This document shows positions 41,501 through 54,960 of a stretch of 64,000 nucleotides of DNA, piece by piece. How positions within the stretch are numbered: the stretch's first letter is position 1; each line of letters opens with the position of its first letter. The position numbers and the translations under genes were made by a program. Source of the DNA: Campylorhamphus procurvoides. Taxonomy: Eukaryota > Chordata > Aves > Passeriformes > Dendrocolaptidae. The notes below the pieces were generated by a model, which saw only the letters and a program-made list of their open reading frames with translations, ran no database searches and was not told where the DNA came from. The DNA lies in the NCBI GenBank assembly GCA_013396655.1, contig WBMV01000073.1:422170-486169 (forward strand), read 5' to 3'.

Positions 41501-44500
41501 CCATGTGGATCTTTGCAGGGGATTCTGCAGGTTTCTTTTCATTCGCTCCAGTGTTGAAGGAGAGAGTGGTGCATAATTTCATTGGTGGCATCTGGATGTT
41601 TTTTAGCTTTTTCCCAGTTACTTATTTCAAAATCTTACAATTTTTTTATTGACTGGGGGTATTTTGCAAAGAGAGTTCCTTTCACTTACTGCTTTTAGGA
41701 GTTTGGTGGCAGGTGTTTGAGGATCCCCTGTACTCTCTGAGCACACTCTGTATTACCATCGTGCTGGCCTCTGGCAGAGGTTGCACTGGGCCAGGAGCAA
41801 AGGCAGGATGCTGGCCCAAAGCCTGCCCAGGCTGACAGGTCCCTTTGCTGCCTCCCAACCCCAGGGCTGCTGCCAAGTTTCCTCCAAGCTGTGCGTCACT
41901 GGCTGCTCCTCCAGTGCCACATTCCTCTTGGGTTTGGGGCGGAGTGATTCTCCTTTGCCTGTGACCCATCCTCTCACTCAGCCTCTTGAAACAACCCAAG
42001 TGAGAGGAAAGCCAGACACGACGGGCAGCCTGGTGATTTATGGGGGAGGATGGAAGAGCAGAGCCCAGAACCAGCCCAGGGCAGCAGGGCCCCGGGGCCT
42101 GAGGAATCCAGAGTAGCTGAAACCTTCAATCCCTTTTCTATTTCTGGAGAGCCTCACATGAGCAAAGCCGGGCTGTGCAGAGAGGCTGGATGTATGCAGG
42201 CTCAGTCCTCATAGGCAGGAGTGCCACCCCTGGTTCTGTGGGTGCAGGGAATCTCATGGCAGAAGATTTCATGCTCTGGTAGAGCCTTAAGGAGCTGAGT
42301 TTGATGTAATGATGGTTTTAACTGTCCTCTGGACTTGTTTTGCTTCTGGTCTGGGAAGAACCAGCCGCATGTCATTCATCAGTTGGGGGCAGCAGGGTAA
42401 CTGGAGCCCTGTGCACCTCATAAATCTCAGGCTGATGAATGGAGCAGGTCTTTGGCTCACGTGTGGCAGACGCAGCACGGAGGGAGGTGGGTCTGTTGCT
42501 GAAGCAATGACATGTTGCTTTAAACGTATTAATAAAGACAGAACAAAAAGCCTGTTCCTCCCCCAGGGTAGGGGGAACAGTTTTGGAGTCTCTGCCTCCA
42601 TAGGTGCTGGTTTCAGGAGCAATGTCTCCACACTGTGTTCATCTGAGTGTCCCTGGGTGCGGGCAGGGAGGTGTTTGATATGTGAGAACCAGGCTAAAGG
42701 CACTGGCCTGATCCTGTGTCGAAGGGCAGGAGCCTTACCCTTCACTGGTGGGAGAGAAGGTGCAATCTGAGCCCCAGTGTCCTCTGACAGTGACCTGCCC
42801 AGGCAGCCACACTGTTCTCCACTGTCCTTGCAGGACATCAGGAGCAACCCTCTCTCTTGGCCTTCATCTTTGCACAAGAGACAAGGCCAGAGCTGGGGTG
42901 AGGGTGGCCCTGACAGTGAGTAGGTGCTGGAACATGCACAGGGATTTCTGTGCTCCTCTCTGGCTTGGGAGCCAGGAATGGGGCTGATTCCACACCACTG
43001 CCTTTGCTTCAGGACTCTCCCTGGAGGGAGCCAGCATGAGTCCCAGGAGCATTAATAGACACCATCAGCAACTCCAGTGAAATGTTTTCCCATGCCTGGC
43101 CCTGGCTTAGCCTCTAGACTGCCCTGAAAGCAATGGCCTTCCCCTCCTGCCTGGCCAAGCCAAGGGCATGCCATGCCCAGCACTAGGCTGGCATCAAGGC
43201 ATTCATTCCCAGTTGGAGGAGTAGTGAGTGGCCACTGATGCAGTCACAACATCCCTTGTCTCTATAGAAACAGCACACTCAGAGCCCAATTCATAAGATG
43301 GTTATTACAGAAAATTCAGAAATTATAGAGCACCAATTGTCCTTAATACTTCTGCCCATCGCCCATGGCACAGAGACCCACAGTGCTGGAGTCACGTTCT
43401 CTCCCTTGGGTGATAGCTGGGAAAGCACCCTGGGTTAGGGCACAGGCAATGCCCTCCCCACTGGAGCCAGCATTTCGACCTTGGCAGGGCAGAAATGTGC
43501 AGGGATGGTTAACTGCTAAACTGAGGGTATTTTAGTAAATTAAAGTAAGTCCTACAGGACTGACAAGCTTTGATCTGCTGTGTCCCAGCGTGCTCCTGAA
43601 ACGGATGCCTTGGTTTGCAGAGTCCCGAGGAGCAACCCCTGAGTGCAGAGAGGAGGCAGGTTCAGGGGCAAAGACAGCCAAAGAGCCCTCCAGAAACCTT
43701 GGGAAAAATGAACTGCAAAATAAGTAACTGCTGAGTGAGTACATTAATATTGCTGTAGGACTATACTCAGGCTTTATTAACATCTCTTTAATTGTGGCCT
43801 GGTTGAACTAATGAGTTCAAAGAAGCAGCTGGGGGCCAGACCAGATTGAAGAGGGGCTGTATCCACTCTGTTCTGTAACATCTGGTGTATCCTTTCACCT
43901 CTGAAAAATTTAAGCAATTGCTCAGCATCCTCTTCAGTGACCCGAGTATTACTCATTTAAAGGTACCACTATTTTATGTTTGTGCTCTCTGCAGGCTGGT
44001 CCCACAGAATGGAAGCCTGCTCAGGTTGCAGGGAAGTGCTGGGTGCCCTCATGGTCTTTTTGTCCCTTTTTAAGGGAACTGCTGGTGTTTTGTGGGTCGC
44101 TCCCTAATGTGGCCCTGGGGCAGGCTGGTTTCTGGAGTGCTGGGCAGTATTGTGGGGGACAGGCTCTCCCAAAGAGCCATCAGTATGAGAGAGCCATGCT
44201 CTCCTCTGGCACACACTGCCATAGATGCCCAGTTTTCCCAGTGTTCTACCACCTAAAGACACAAGGTAGGAAGACAACCCGACTGGGGCTTAAACTGAAG
44301 ATTTTGGCAAGTTATTTAAACTTGTGTGTTTTGCAGGAGTAAATAACCCTTGCTGAGGTCTCATGTACTGCGTAGAGGCAATCACTGTGTGGGTTCTATC
44401 ACTGGGACCAGCCAGATTCAGGTGGACATGCTGGATGTGGTGTCTCCTAGACTGAAAGCTCCCTGCCAGGAGCTTCAGCCAACCTGTGGTTTTTCAGGTC

Positions 44501-47500
44501 CAGGAACCTCCCTCACCCTTCTCCCAGCAGTCCTTCTCCAAGCTGCTGCCTCTTCCATCCCCCTCTGTGCACTGCTCACAAATTCTTCCCCTCTTCCCAA
44601 GGCTCTGCAGTAGTACCAGATCTCTCCTTTCCTGCCAGGGAACTTGACTTGTTTGTAATTAATGCAACCAGATTGTGTTTTACTAGGGTAACAAGCACTA
44701 GAAGGGCAGGGGTTAGAAATAACAAGTTTTAATTAGGAAGTTACAGGTTAGATTACATTGAGGAGCAGCTTCAATGCGGTAGATTATTTGGGAGCAATAA
44801 ATTCTTTATTTGGTGGCATATTTATAAACTCACAGCCTATGCTCGTGCCATTGGGACAAATAAATGCTGATGAAAAAACACAAGTTCAGACTTTACAAGC
44901 AGGGTGGGATGTTGCAAGGGACAAGGTAATGCAGGCTGAAGACTGAAAAGAGCTCTTTGATTTGTTACAAGGAATTGAGATTTTTATTCAGACCATGGAT
45001 ATCCAGAGGAAGATACTGTGATGAGTTATTTAATTCCTTTCTGCTACTGATTTGCCAGCAGAATGCAGCTGCCTGTTCTCTTACCAGCATCTCTTTAGCA
45101 GGCTGAGTGCTGACCTTCTGCCTCCACTTCCACCTAAAACTCTGTCAACTCCTCCTAAAGTGTCAAAATACATGCAGGAGGAAGGAGGAGGTACTCATTC
45201 CTCATCTACAGAGATGCTCTGGTGCATTTGCTGGAGAACTTGCGGTGCCAAGGGAATTTATCTGCCAATTACTTCTCAAAAAATAACACTGGGTCGTGCT
45301 GTACTTGGCAGATAAGGGCAGAAAGGGGAGAAGTGACTTTTAATTGAATCCTAAATATGCTGGGCAAAAATTTCAGAACTATCAATTAGCTGTTGGCCTG
45401 AGGCTGAAATTTAATTAAGAGAATAGTGCTTTTAGGATGTCTGTCTCTGGGGGGAAAAGCATAAATGGGAAGATTGGAAGTGTGATGTGGAGGTGGAAAA
45501 CACCCTGCTGGAGGTACTTCAGAGTTAAGCTGCTCCTCGTGTTTGCAGAGATCAAGGCTGGCTGTCAAACAGCATATCCCATGCCTGAAAAATGCCTTGG
45601 GACAGGATGCAAGTGGGTTTCCAAACTCATACAGTAAATCTTCTCACATACCCTGAGGACAAAGCTGGACTCCTTGCTGCTCTCTGCACCCGAAGCTTCA
45701 GGGTGACTGGCTGGGGGATGCAGGACAGCCCACACCCAAGGAGATGCTGCCTGTGCTTGAGGCCCCAGGGAGGCAGCAGCAATGGCCCAGGGCTCCTCTC
45801 CCTCCTCCCTGATCCTTACCTCTCTGGTTTGTCTGTGGATGCTTTTATTAATGAATTGCCCTGAGCTCCTAAGGAAAAATCTGTTCTAAGGGGAACAAAA
45901 ATTGCTCTACCAGACAAAATATTGTTACTAGCAAACTCTCACATTAGCAAAAACACTTCCATTTTCTTCATGAAGCAAATCCCAAATCTCTGTGTAGAAC
46001 TTCTGTAACAACAATAAATAGGAACTCTATTCCTGAATTCCCAATATACACAATGGAGTGCAAAAATGGCATGAATCCTTAAATTCCAAACACATTATGT
46101 TTCAAATAATGGCACAAACCAATGTTCTTGTCCCTCATCCTATAATTATTATAGAGGCAAAGTAGATAGTTCAATAACTCACAATACAGTAATCATACAT
46201 GCAAACCCACCCCACACACAATGAAATAGGTCCTGGTTGGTTCTGACACACTGGGGGAACTTGAGGTCTTGTCCTGACTCACCCAGTGAAGTGATGCAGA
46301 ATGGTTAATCAGCATCTTGTGCTCTTAAACATATACAGAGATATTTTTTCCTGAGTGGATGCAAAATTCCAAGGTCTTTTAACTTTATAATTTGGTGAAA
46401 ACCAATGTTGACTTGTGAGGCTGCACTGGCTGTTCACATAATTTTTGACGGTCACTAGAGGGTTACTGGTGGCTGACACTTGTTTTATTTGGCAAGATCT
46501 TTAGGGTTTGGCTTGTGTGTAATCTTTTCATTTTACTCATAGTCCAGATAGTCTTTTGCAAGTCTGGGTCAAGTGTCCTCGGGCTAGCTTCATGGATGCT
46601 GAAGGTCATGAATATATCCACTTTGCTCACAAGATGACAGCAGCAGTAAATGTGTCACCACAAAACATTTAATGGACTTTCACAAATTATTCTCAGGAAA
46701 TGAGAGAATTTCTTCACCTGCCATTGAAATGCAACTGTAGCTGGGACAGGGAGCAACACTGCCCTATGGTACACAACTACACCACACTGAGGCTTTCAGG
46801 GCAAGGGTACAGTTTCCAACTGAAGCGACCAGAGGGATTTGGACAGGAAAGGTAAACTTATCCAAAAGAAACTTAGACCACAATGTTGGAAGTATTACTG
46901 TTACCTTAGGGAACACTCAGTATTAGTTTGGTCATTTTTCTGTGATAAATCCAACTGGTCTGGACCTTGGGTATCTGTGCTACCAGCACTGTGATGCTTC
47001 CAGAGATATGACATGAGGTTAATGAGGCCCAGCTTTGGTTATTCCTAACATAGGAGTCTCCACCAGAGAGAAACCCTTTACAGTCAGAAGTACTCACATC
47101 CTGGGAGGCACTGGTCTCCTCAGTGAGGCTGTGTATTCCTCAGAGGACTGTGCTGAGATGAGAGAAGACACTGCTTGGAAGTGCCTAATTGTCCCTGTTA
47201 CCTCTAAAATTACTCTAGAGAGGCAACTCCCATGGGGTGTCTGTGTTATTGGCATGGAAATGAGGATAGGAGAGTCTCACTCTCTATGAAAATAGGTTCA
47301 GCAAAAAAAAGGTTGGGTTTTTTTTTCCCTTGAATGTCCTTCTCTTCCTGGGTTTCCTTTCAATGCTTTGGCCCAGCTCAACAAGCAATTGCACTTGTAT
47401 GTAATACAGATTGATGTTGCACTGCTGTATTTAGAAACAGATGCTTCAAAGATGCTAAACATTGATCTGTGCCTAACACTTCACCAAACAAGAACAAATT

Positions 47501-47665
47501 AGCATTAAAGAAAAGCAGATTGATTTGCCTTTAACAATATGTTTTGTTAAATGCCCTGGGGAAGTATTAAACAAAGCTTGCTGCAATGCCAGCAATTTCT
47601 ACTGGCGTTTTCCCAACACAGCTGTACAGCTGCACAGCTGCACAGCTCCCACTGCCTGCCCTGTT
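38562..47665. other. Intergenic region between JPH2 and the TRHR-like gene
   Basis: About 9 kb between the convergent 3' ends of the two genes. No gene recognised; frames of up to 196 codons have no domain or plausible splice context. Receptor 3' UTR candidates on the minus strand include ATTAAA (46668-46673) and AATAAA (46484-46489), about 1.0 and 1.2 kb past the stop. The AT-rich block 44640-45010 looks unique and non-repetitive and may be a conserved element. Confidence 0.6.
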
Positions 47666-48049
47666 TCAGGGTCCCAGGATTTGCTTGTTCTTCTTTGCAG
47701 GTGCAGGAAGCCTGTTCAGGTCTTCTTGCTCGGTGACATTGTGATCAGAGCTGTCATGGGAACAGTCCTTCACGACGCTGTAGGACACCGGGGCGATGCA
47801 TGGGGCAGGGTGCTCAGCACTCTTCTCACACTTGTATAACTTCCTAAAGGCAGCCCTGAACTTCTGTGACATGAGGTTGTAGATGATGGGGTTGATGGCA
47901 CTGTTCAGGTAGATGCACATGCGGCAGAAGAGAAGGAACCAGGTGTTCAGGTAGGGGGGGTCCATGAAGGAGTTCACCACCACCAGTGTGCGGTAAGGCA
48001 TCCACAGCAGGGCGAAGAGGACCACCACGACAGCCAGCATTTTGGTCAC
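47666..48049 (-). CDS. TRHR-like coding exon 2 (TM6, TM7, C-tail)
   Basis: Begins [20 protein letters not shown], then TM7 with [17 protein letters not shown], helix 8 [16 protein letters not shown], and a tail ending KKNKQILGP before TGA (47668-47666). Its acceptor is preceded by CTCTTTCTGCATATCCCC and ends GGCAAG, phase 0. Confidence 0.95.
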   Translation of the reverse strand: MTKMLAVVVVLFALLWMPYRTLVVVNSFMDPPYLNTWFLLFCRMCIYLNSAINPIIYNLMSQKFRAAFRKLYKCEKSAEHPAPCIAPVSYSVVKDCSHDSSDHNVTEQEDLNRLPAPAKKNKQILGP

Positions 48050-51000
48050 CTTGCCAGTGGGGATATGCAGAAAGAGACATAGTCAGATAACACTAAACCT
48101 CCAGCAGAACTTTCCCACTTGGAGAAGTGGTGGCAGCTAATTCAGTCTATGCAGTGCTTCTCTCTTTAAGCATTTCAGATAGGCACACAAACCTTGGAGC
48201 TATTCCCTCTCTGAAACAATTTTACTAATACAAAAATCTTGCATAAATAAACCCTTAAATTATAGGTTTTCATCTATCACTGAAGATCTTTTAAAACACT
48301 ATAGAAAAAGTATTCACCATCCTGGAAATAGGCTAGGACCATCACAGGAATTTCTGTACCAGAAAAAAAGTTGACAATTGTACATAACAATAAAACAGTG
48401 GGGAAAATCCTTGTTCAAAGGTGGAGACCTAAGTCTTGGGGATGCCATAGGAGAGATCTCCTTTTCCTGCCTAGAGTTTCCTGGTTTCCTACACCAGCTA
48501 TATTGTTCCAGGGAATATGCTCCTGACACAGAGCAACACTGGGAGCAGAGGAGACTGTCAGGAGTTGTAAAGAAATTCCTCCTTGTACCGATATGGGAGT
48601 TACTTAGCTAACTGGCATGGGTTACTTTCATTTGCAGCACACTAGAGAAGTACTACATTAACTTAGTGGGAACAAGAAGAAACTAAGAATTCAGAAATGA
48701 GCAGTAATTGCCCTTGTTTAGGAAAATGGGGGTTTGTACAGAAACCCCAGCAATCCTAATCATTTCAACAGCTATTTCTGGGAAGTAACAATCCTCCTCC
48801 AACAAATACTAAAAAATACACATGTCCCTATGGGGAAAGTATGACTAAACACTGATCCACATGTGTATCAAGGCAGTGGTGTTTCAAACGTCAGGAGGGG
48901 AGTTGTGCAATAACTGCAGTTCTCAGTATGGAAATAATCACAGATCACATTTATAATCTCTCAGCTTTTCTTGGAGTGCTTTTTTTACTTCATCACAAGC
49001 AACTATGCCTTCCTGTAATGCTGTGAGTAGAAATTGGGGGTGGTTCGTAGTGTCAACAAAACTTTCGCTGCAAGAAAGGGACTATCATCAAGCTGAGGCC
49101 GAAATAGAAGGGATTTGCTATGTGTGATTTAATGGAAATGTGAGGACACTTCCCAGAATAAGATCTCACAGTGATACAGGGAGTGCTGAGGCTGTTGCTA
49201 AGACTCCAGCTTGTTTGCTGCCACAGTTTGCTGCCTTTTGGGAAAGATATGAGACAATGTGCAAGTGGTGTCACTAAAAGCTTCAGAGCTTTTCAATGCC
49301 TTTGACAAGGGCTGGCTGGATCCAGAATAGCATGACACATCTCACAAGTTTTTTAAGCCACCCTACCTGGTGAGCAACTGCCAGTGTGAAAATCTGGTTT
49401 ACAGAATTTCTCCTGGACAAACAAGCTGAGAGTGGACAGTGAGTGCCTGGCACAGAGTTGACCATGACCAAAACCTCTGTAAACCAGCATGGTTGAAGCT
49501 GCTGCCTTGGCCCAGGCTGGCAGGGCAATCCAGGCTCATTTACCCCTTGCCAAGGGAAGGAGCATCCTGACAGCAGTGGTGAAACCATATTGCTGTGGCC
49601 TGCACTGCACGACCTGGGAACAGAGAGCTCCTGATACCAGACAATCCCAGGAAGGAGCAGAAGGTATATGGATGGGACCTGTTTTCTCTACTGTTTTAAG
49701 CATCCCTATAGCAAATAGGCCCAGCAGTGACAGAGCATTCAGCCAGCCTCCTTCCACAGACCCACTGCTCAGGTTTGCAGAGGGAATTATTCTTGCCTTA
49801 TTTTTGGTGCATCTGAGCTTTATTTCCCAATAACCTGAATGAAGCTGACCTGAACAGCTAATAGCTGAACCCTACAGAAAAAATGCAACCAATTCCTCAG
49901 CTCAAGTGATCCTATGTACCATTTCAGCCAGGACTTAATTCCCCTCTATTAAGCAATTTACTCCTGGGAGAAGAGGGCAGGCTCTGTGCTTTTCCATCCC
50001 ATGCAGGGACTAAACATACCCCTGTCCTGTCTGGAAGGGTCCATGTTAAAGGGCTGTCTTGGGGGTAGGGTTGGTGGGAGTGTTTCTATCAACTTCAGCA
50101 GCCCTGGGCAACAGGATTGCTGCAAATATGTCCTGGGAAAGTGAAGCAGAACATCTCTGCAGGGTCTCTCTGAGACACAGGTACTCTTCACCCAGTGATT
50201 GTCTCAAGATGCAGTTTTTCCTCACAGGAATGGAGAAAATAAATCCCTGAGCTTTTACACACTTTGCTCTCTGGCAAGTGTCTTGTGTGGGGAGGTTTCT
50301 GTACAGCCAAAATGCCTCCTTTAAAGATGACACATTAATCCTCCTCTTGTGCCATCTCCCAAGGCTCAAACATCTTTGGTTTTTTGTCTGTTGTAACTCC
50401 CTGCCTCATTTTACTGTTCAGACACTCACAATGTCTGTGAAGAATGATCTGAACTCTGCAGCCAAGTGACACCACCAGCGGAGTGTATCCTAATAAGGCT
50501 CAAAAGTAAGTTCATTCTAGTCCTTTCTGAGACCAAAAGAAATGTATTCTGGAAAAGAACCAGGGTTTCATCTGCTTCTTAGCTGTAAGTGCCCCTGATT
50601 TTTGACTGGTTGTTATGGAAATGCCTGTGGTGCCAGCAAGCACTGCCCTAGCTCCCACTTGAGTGAGCTCTCAACACCTCTTCCCAGCTCTCAGAGGACC
50701 AGAAAGTGCTGTCACCACACAAGCACTTCCTGCTGTGTCCTACAGTCCTGCAAAACCATTGTCTTTGTCCTGGGAGGAAAACCCAGTAGAAATAGCACCG
50801 TGAGGACTTACTACCTCTGTCTCACTCAATCCCTTCAGTGCTCCCTGAGGACGATGCATGCAGACCGTGGGCTGGGACAGTCAGCCCTGCCCTGAGCTTG
50901 CTATAAGATTAAAATTTGCCTTTTAAAGCTGTATGGACTGTGTTCTCCTGGGTGTGACTTCAGCAAAGTTCTGTGGATATAGGATGTTTCCTCTGGATAA

Positions 51001-54000
51001 AACTTAATGGTCTATCCCAAGCTCACTCTTGTATCTCCATCCCGGGGAAGAAAGATTTCCAATGTTTGCATACATGTCTGAAACCTGTCTCTGCCTCTCC
51101 TCATTCCACCTTGCTGAGGTGACCAACTATAGCACACTTGAGATGCTCTGAACTTACGTCAGGTGCTCTTGTGAAAAATTAACCTAATCAGCACTGAGGA
51201 TTTATCCCTTTCTACAGTAGTCCCAAATTACAACTCCCAACAAAAAGCTGCACCCAAAAAAGCCAGAGCTTTGCTGTAGCCTTCAAGCATCCCTCAGAGT
51301 AGCACCAGCTCAGGGACAACAATTTTCCAAGTGTTTGGCCACAACTCTGTTGCACATACTGTGTGCACAGAACAGCTGTAAAGGAGCTGTGGGTAAAAGC
51401 AAGACGAGGGTTTGCAGACAGAAGGGGATGTTTTACCAGGCCTGTTGATATTTAGCTGAAAACTACTTTTAACCACGTAAACCAGTGTTACTGGATAGAC
51501 AAGGATATCTGCTGTACAGACTCCTGACTAAATCCTGGGTCCATATGCCAAAGCTGAGGGGCAGCTCATCTTCCAGCTCCATGGGCCAAACCACATGTAA
51601 CTCCTAAAGCAAATCCACTGTGAGCATCCTTCTCACTCCGTACCAGGTGATCAGCATCTTCCACCACATTCCCTCTCACAGTGCTGTATCCAGCCACAGA
51701 GTTAAGCCTGGAAGCCACAGTCGTTTCTCCCCAGCCAGAGTCCCCCCTCCTTGTTCCCGCACCACCATCCTGAGCTGCACATCCCTTTTTTAGGAATCCC
51801 ACTCCCTCTAGTGGTCCCTCTCCAGCAGATGAAATACGTGCTTTGAAGTGGCCGGTGTTTGTATAAGTGGTAAACACAGTGAAACTCACACCTTGTGTTG
51901 TCCTGCTCTGAACTTCAGTGTTTTAGAGGCATCAGTGTAGGAAGAGCAGTATCTTCACACCCTGAGATCAGTGCAGTTCTGGGGCTGTGTAGGAGCAGAG
52001 CCACTGTAAAACATCCCCAGCCATCCAGGCTTACAGAGTTAAGGGAGAAAAATGGGCACCTCTGAGTTAGCCCCTGTAGAACCTCACTCACGGGATTCTG
52101 GGCACGGGGCCTGAAAGAACAAGTTGCTCTATAAAGAGAGGCCAGAGGAGGAATGCTGATGTGGGCGCCTGTACTCTGGTCTGAGAGACCTCCTGAGCTA
52201 CACACATGCAGCTGCAGGAAGCCCTGAAAAACTGCTTTACGGTTTAACAACTCAGGGCCATCTTTATTCCTAATGATGCCAGCTCTGTGATGTCAGGACA
52301 TCCAGGAGAAGTCTGCATGCTACGATATTTCAGGAGGTAATGATGATATCAAATAAACTCCCTGTGTAAGAGAAAAGAGAGCACAAGATGTTTCCAGGAG
52401 ATGGAGTGCCCATCACCCAGCCCCAACAGCCCCTTGTCCTAATGATGCTGGAGCATGGTGCGTGCAGCCCAGCCACTCCACAGCACAGCACCATTGCAGG
52501 GGAGAGGCACAATCCCTCCATCAGCTGCTCTGCAAGGAGAGGTCCATTGACCTGCCTTACATCAAGAGCCCTCGGGGCCAAACACATGACCTGAGGCTCA
52601 TGCAGCAGCCTTGGGAAAGCAGGTAAATGCTTTTGCAGAAGTCAGCACTTGCTTTAAACCTTTCATTGCTGGAGAAAAAGGGAGGAAAAGCTGAACTGGA
52701 AAGACTTAGAAGTTCACGGAGAAATATCTGTTCTCTGGGCTGTTTGCTTCCCCTCTGTGTCTCTGACTTGTCTCTTCTGGGGAACTGATGTACCTCTGCA
52801 AGGCAGGCAACAAGATACTGAGTCGGAAACATGAGGACGTTAGGGCAGGCTGAAGACTATTTCAGGCTGTCTGGAAATCACAGAACTAGTGATTTCAAGG
52901 ACTCAAGCCAAACTCCTGAATTCAGCCCTTCCCTTTAAAATAGACTATGTCTCTGCCTATCCCGAATGGGATGGTCTCCTGCAAACAGCTGGAGAGTGGA
53001 GAGGCAAGCAAAAGTGTCCCATGTCTACACACTGACCTGTTCAAAGAGGGAGCATGAGGCAGTGATTGCCCATGTGTACAGAGAAAGATAAGGAATGAGG
53101 ACAGAAGGAGGTGGAAAGAGAAGGGTATGGGGAGCGAGCAGGCAGCTGAAAGACAAAGAAATCACTGAGAGGCAAACACACCACTGTGACATCGAGGTAC
53201 CTCCCCCAGTTGCACCGACTCGGGGTGCTGCAGCCACGGCTGGGCTCACAGGGAAGACAGCTCTCCTTTCCTTTTTCTCCTTTAAATCTGAGGTCACCTG
53301 CCCAGGACCCCGAGAGGTGAGCCTCACTGGCATAATGTGACCCAGCCTATCCCTCCTTGGGGAGGCAATCAGGAATTAATTAGCCACCAAACATGCTTCC
53401 ACTCCTGCCTCTCCCAAGTGACACGTGTTGGAGCCCTGTCCTGCTCTGCCAGGCTCCCCCAAAGCACGGGGAGCCCATCTGTGCTGCCAGACCCGAACTG
53501 GGCCGGGACAGGGGGGACTTCTTTGCAGCAAACCAACTCTCCACTCCCCCCACAACGGGAAGCAAAATACTGTGGCACCCCATCCCTTCGCACTTTAGCC
53601 CTGCAGACACAATTGCTCTTTCAATATGAAAATGCATTTTTTGGCAGATTGCAGAGACGCTAGGAGCATGCCCCTCCATGCACTGAGCCCCTGACAGTGC
53701 TGCCTGCAGTGTCCCAGCACTATCCCTACCTGCTTGCGGGAGCTCAGGACCCCCTTGTTGCCCCGCCAGGAGAGCTTGAGGGAGCTGCCCTGGTCCATGG
53801 AGCCCAGGCAGGGATGCTGCGGGGTGGCGGGCAGGGGGCTCATGAAGAGGATGCGGGCGATGAGGCCGTAGAGGACAGTCGCCAGCCCCAGTGGGATGAC
53901 GTAGAAGGCAGCAAAATCCAAGAAGTAAATGGGCATGTAAAGGCTTCTGGAGACCCGGTAGCCACAGCTGACCTGTGCCCCATCCGAGAAGGTGACCTGG

Positions 54001-54506
54001 GTCGTGTCCACCAGGAAGAACCACATGAGGCAATAGAGGGAGGTGAAGAGCCACAGCGAGGTGATGATGCGCTTGGCACGGGACACGGTGCACAGGAGCT
54101 GTGCCTTGATGGCGTGGCAGATGGCGATGTACCGCTCCACCGTGAAGGCGGCGATGGACCAGGCGGAGATGTTGATGCCCAGGTACTGCAAATAGGTGAT
54201 GCAGAGGCAGCCGGCGTAGCCGTACACCCACGAAGCCACCACCTCGGAGATGTTGGGCAGCCCGGCCGCCAGCAGCACGATGAGGTCGGCCACCGCCAGG
54301 CTCACCAGGTAGCAATTGGTGGGGGTCACCATGTGCTTGGTGCGCAGCACCACCACCACCACCATCGCGTTGCCCGCTATGCCCACCCCGCAGATGAGCA
54401 GCACCAGCAGGATGGTGACCACCTGCAGCTCCAGGGGCTGCCGGGGCATCCTGCCCAGGCTCTGGCTGCCCAGCGCGGCTCCCGGGCTGGCAGAGCCGTT
54501 CTCCAT
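47666..54506 (-). CDS. Thyrotropin-releasing hormone receptor paralogue (TRHR2/TRHR3 type), two coding exons
   Basis: Exons 54506-53730 and 48049-47666 (minus) give 386 residues. Family knowledge: class A GPCR for the tripeptide TRH, coupling through Gq to phospholipase C. Seen: N-glycosylation sequon NGS at 3-5; TM1 with GN and a valine run; LAVAD in TM2; C100 and C181 for the extracellular disulfide; ERY at 124-126. Y108, N112, Y278 and R302 align with the TRH-contacting Y106, N110, Y282 and R306 of human TRHR. WMPYR is in TM6 and NPIIY in TM7, with a C-tail Cys (LYKCEK) that could be palmitoylated. The intron falls before VTKMLAVVV, as in TRHR. The short third loop and divergent N-terminus and tail suggest a paralogue rather than TRHR1; which paralogue needs a tree. 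The gene looks intact. Confidence 0.93.
48050..53729 (-). other. TRHR-like gene intron
   Basis: 5.7 kb, opening GTAGGG on the minus strand. No internal gene recognised. The left arm of a 76-bp inverted repeat (53584-53659) lies 71 bases inside the intron from exon 1. Confidence 0.85.
53584..53659 (+). repeat. Inverted repeat, left arm (76 bp)
   Basis: Reverse complement of 55479-55554 with 74 of 76 positions identical (differences at 53589 and 53641). It includes CCCTGCAGACACAATTGC, TCAATATGAAAATGC and GGCAGATTGCAGAGACG. It lies in the receptor intron just past the exon 1 donor. Confidence 0.95.
53730..54506 (-). CDS. TRHR-like coding exon 1 (N-terminus to TM5 and third loop)
   Basis: 259 codons, phase 0, starting [10 protein letters not shown] and ending SSRKQ before the donor CAG|GTAGGG. 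It carries TM1-TM5: [65 protein letters not shown]. The start is supported by the family N-terminus MEN and an upstream GC-rich 5' region. A 463-codon frame on the same strand here is an out-of-frame shadow. Confidence 0.95.
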
Positions 54507-54960
54507 CGCCCCGCAGCCCCGCGCACCCTGCGGCGACAGCGGGGACCAGAGACACGGCTGTCCCCGCGCCCCCTCCCCGCCTGCCCGCCCCCCCGGCTCC
54601 TCCCTCCCTTTCTGCTAGAGGTTCACCCCAAGTCTTGCAGCCTCCTGGCATCCCCTCCCCTGCAAACTCCCCGCGGAGAAGGGGCGGGGAGCGGCCAGGA
54701 CCCCTCCGGGAGTCCCCAGCGCTGGGGACCACTCGGGACCGCCTAGGACCTCCAGCTCCCGGGATGCCCAAGGACCTCCCTCAGCCTCCAGGGCTTCCTC
54801 AGGACCGTCCACAGCCTCGCAGGGCTACCTGCAGCCCCGAAGGGCTCCCTCCACCCCCGGGACCACCCATCGCCTCCCGCCGGCATCCCCCGCCTTGGCC
54901 CGCCGGGTCCTAGCGCACCGCTGAGATGAAGAGGAGGAGGAAGGAGGAGGAAGGAGCCAG
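54507..54960 (-). promoter_or_regulatory. Likely promoter / 5' UTR of the TRHR-like gene, CpG-rich
   Basis: GC-rich and CpG-dense sequence directly upstream of the receptor ATG on the minus strand, falling back to ordinary composition by about 55.0 kb. No clear TATA box. Start-site position unknown. Confidence 0.45.

Noticed and set aside
42287..42877. 196-codon minus-strand frame between JPH2 and the receptor
   Set aside because: No domain, and a competing plus-strand frame of similar length; treated as chance.
54345..54365. CAC/ACC trinucleotide run as a microsatellite
   Set aside because: It is the antisense of a valine-codon run in receptor TM1 and is therefore coding.
53380..54771. 463-codon minus-strand open frame
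   Set aside because: It overlaps the receptor's exon 1 in another frame of the same strand. The GPCR motifs are all in the frame starting at 54506; this frame is a GC-driven shadow.
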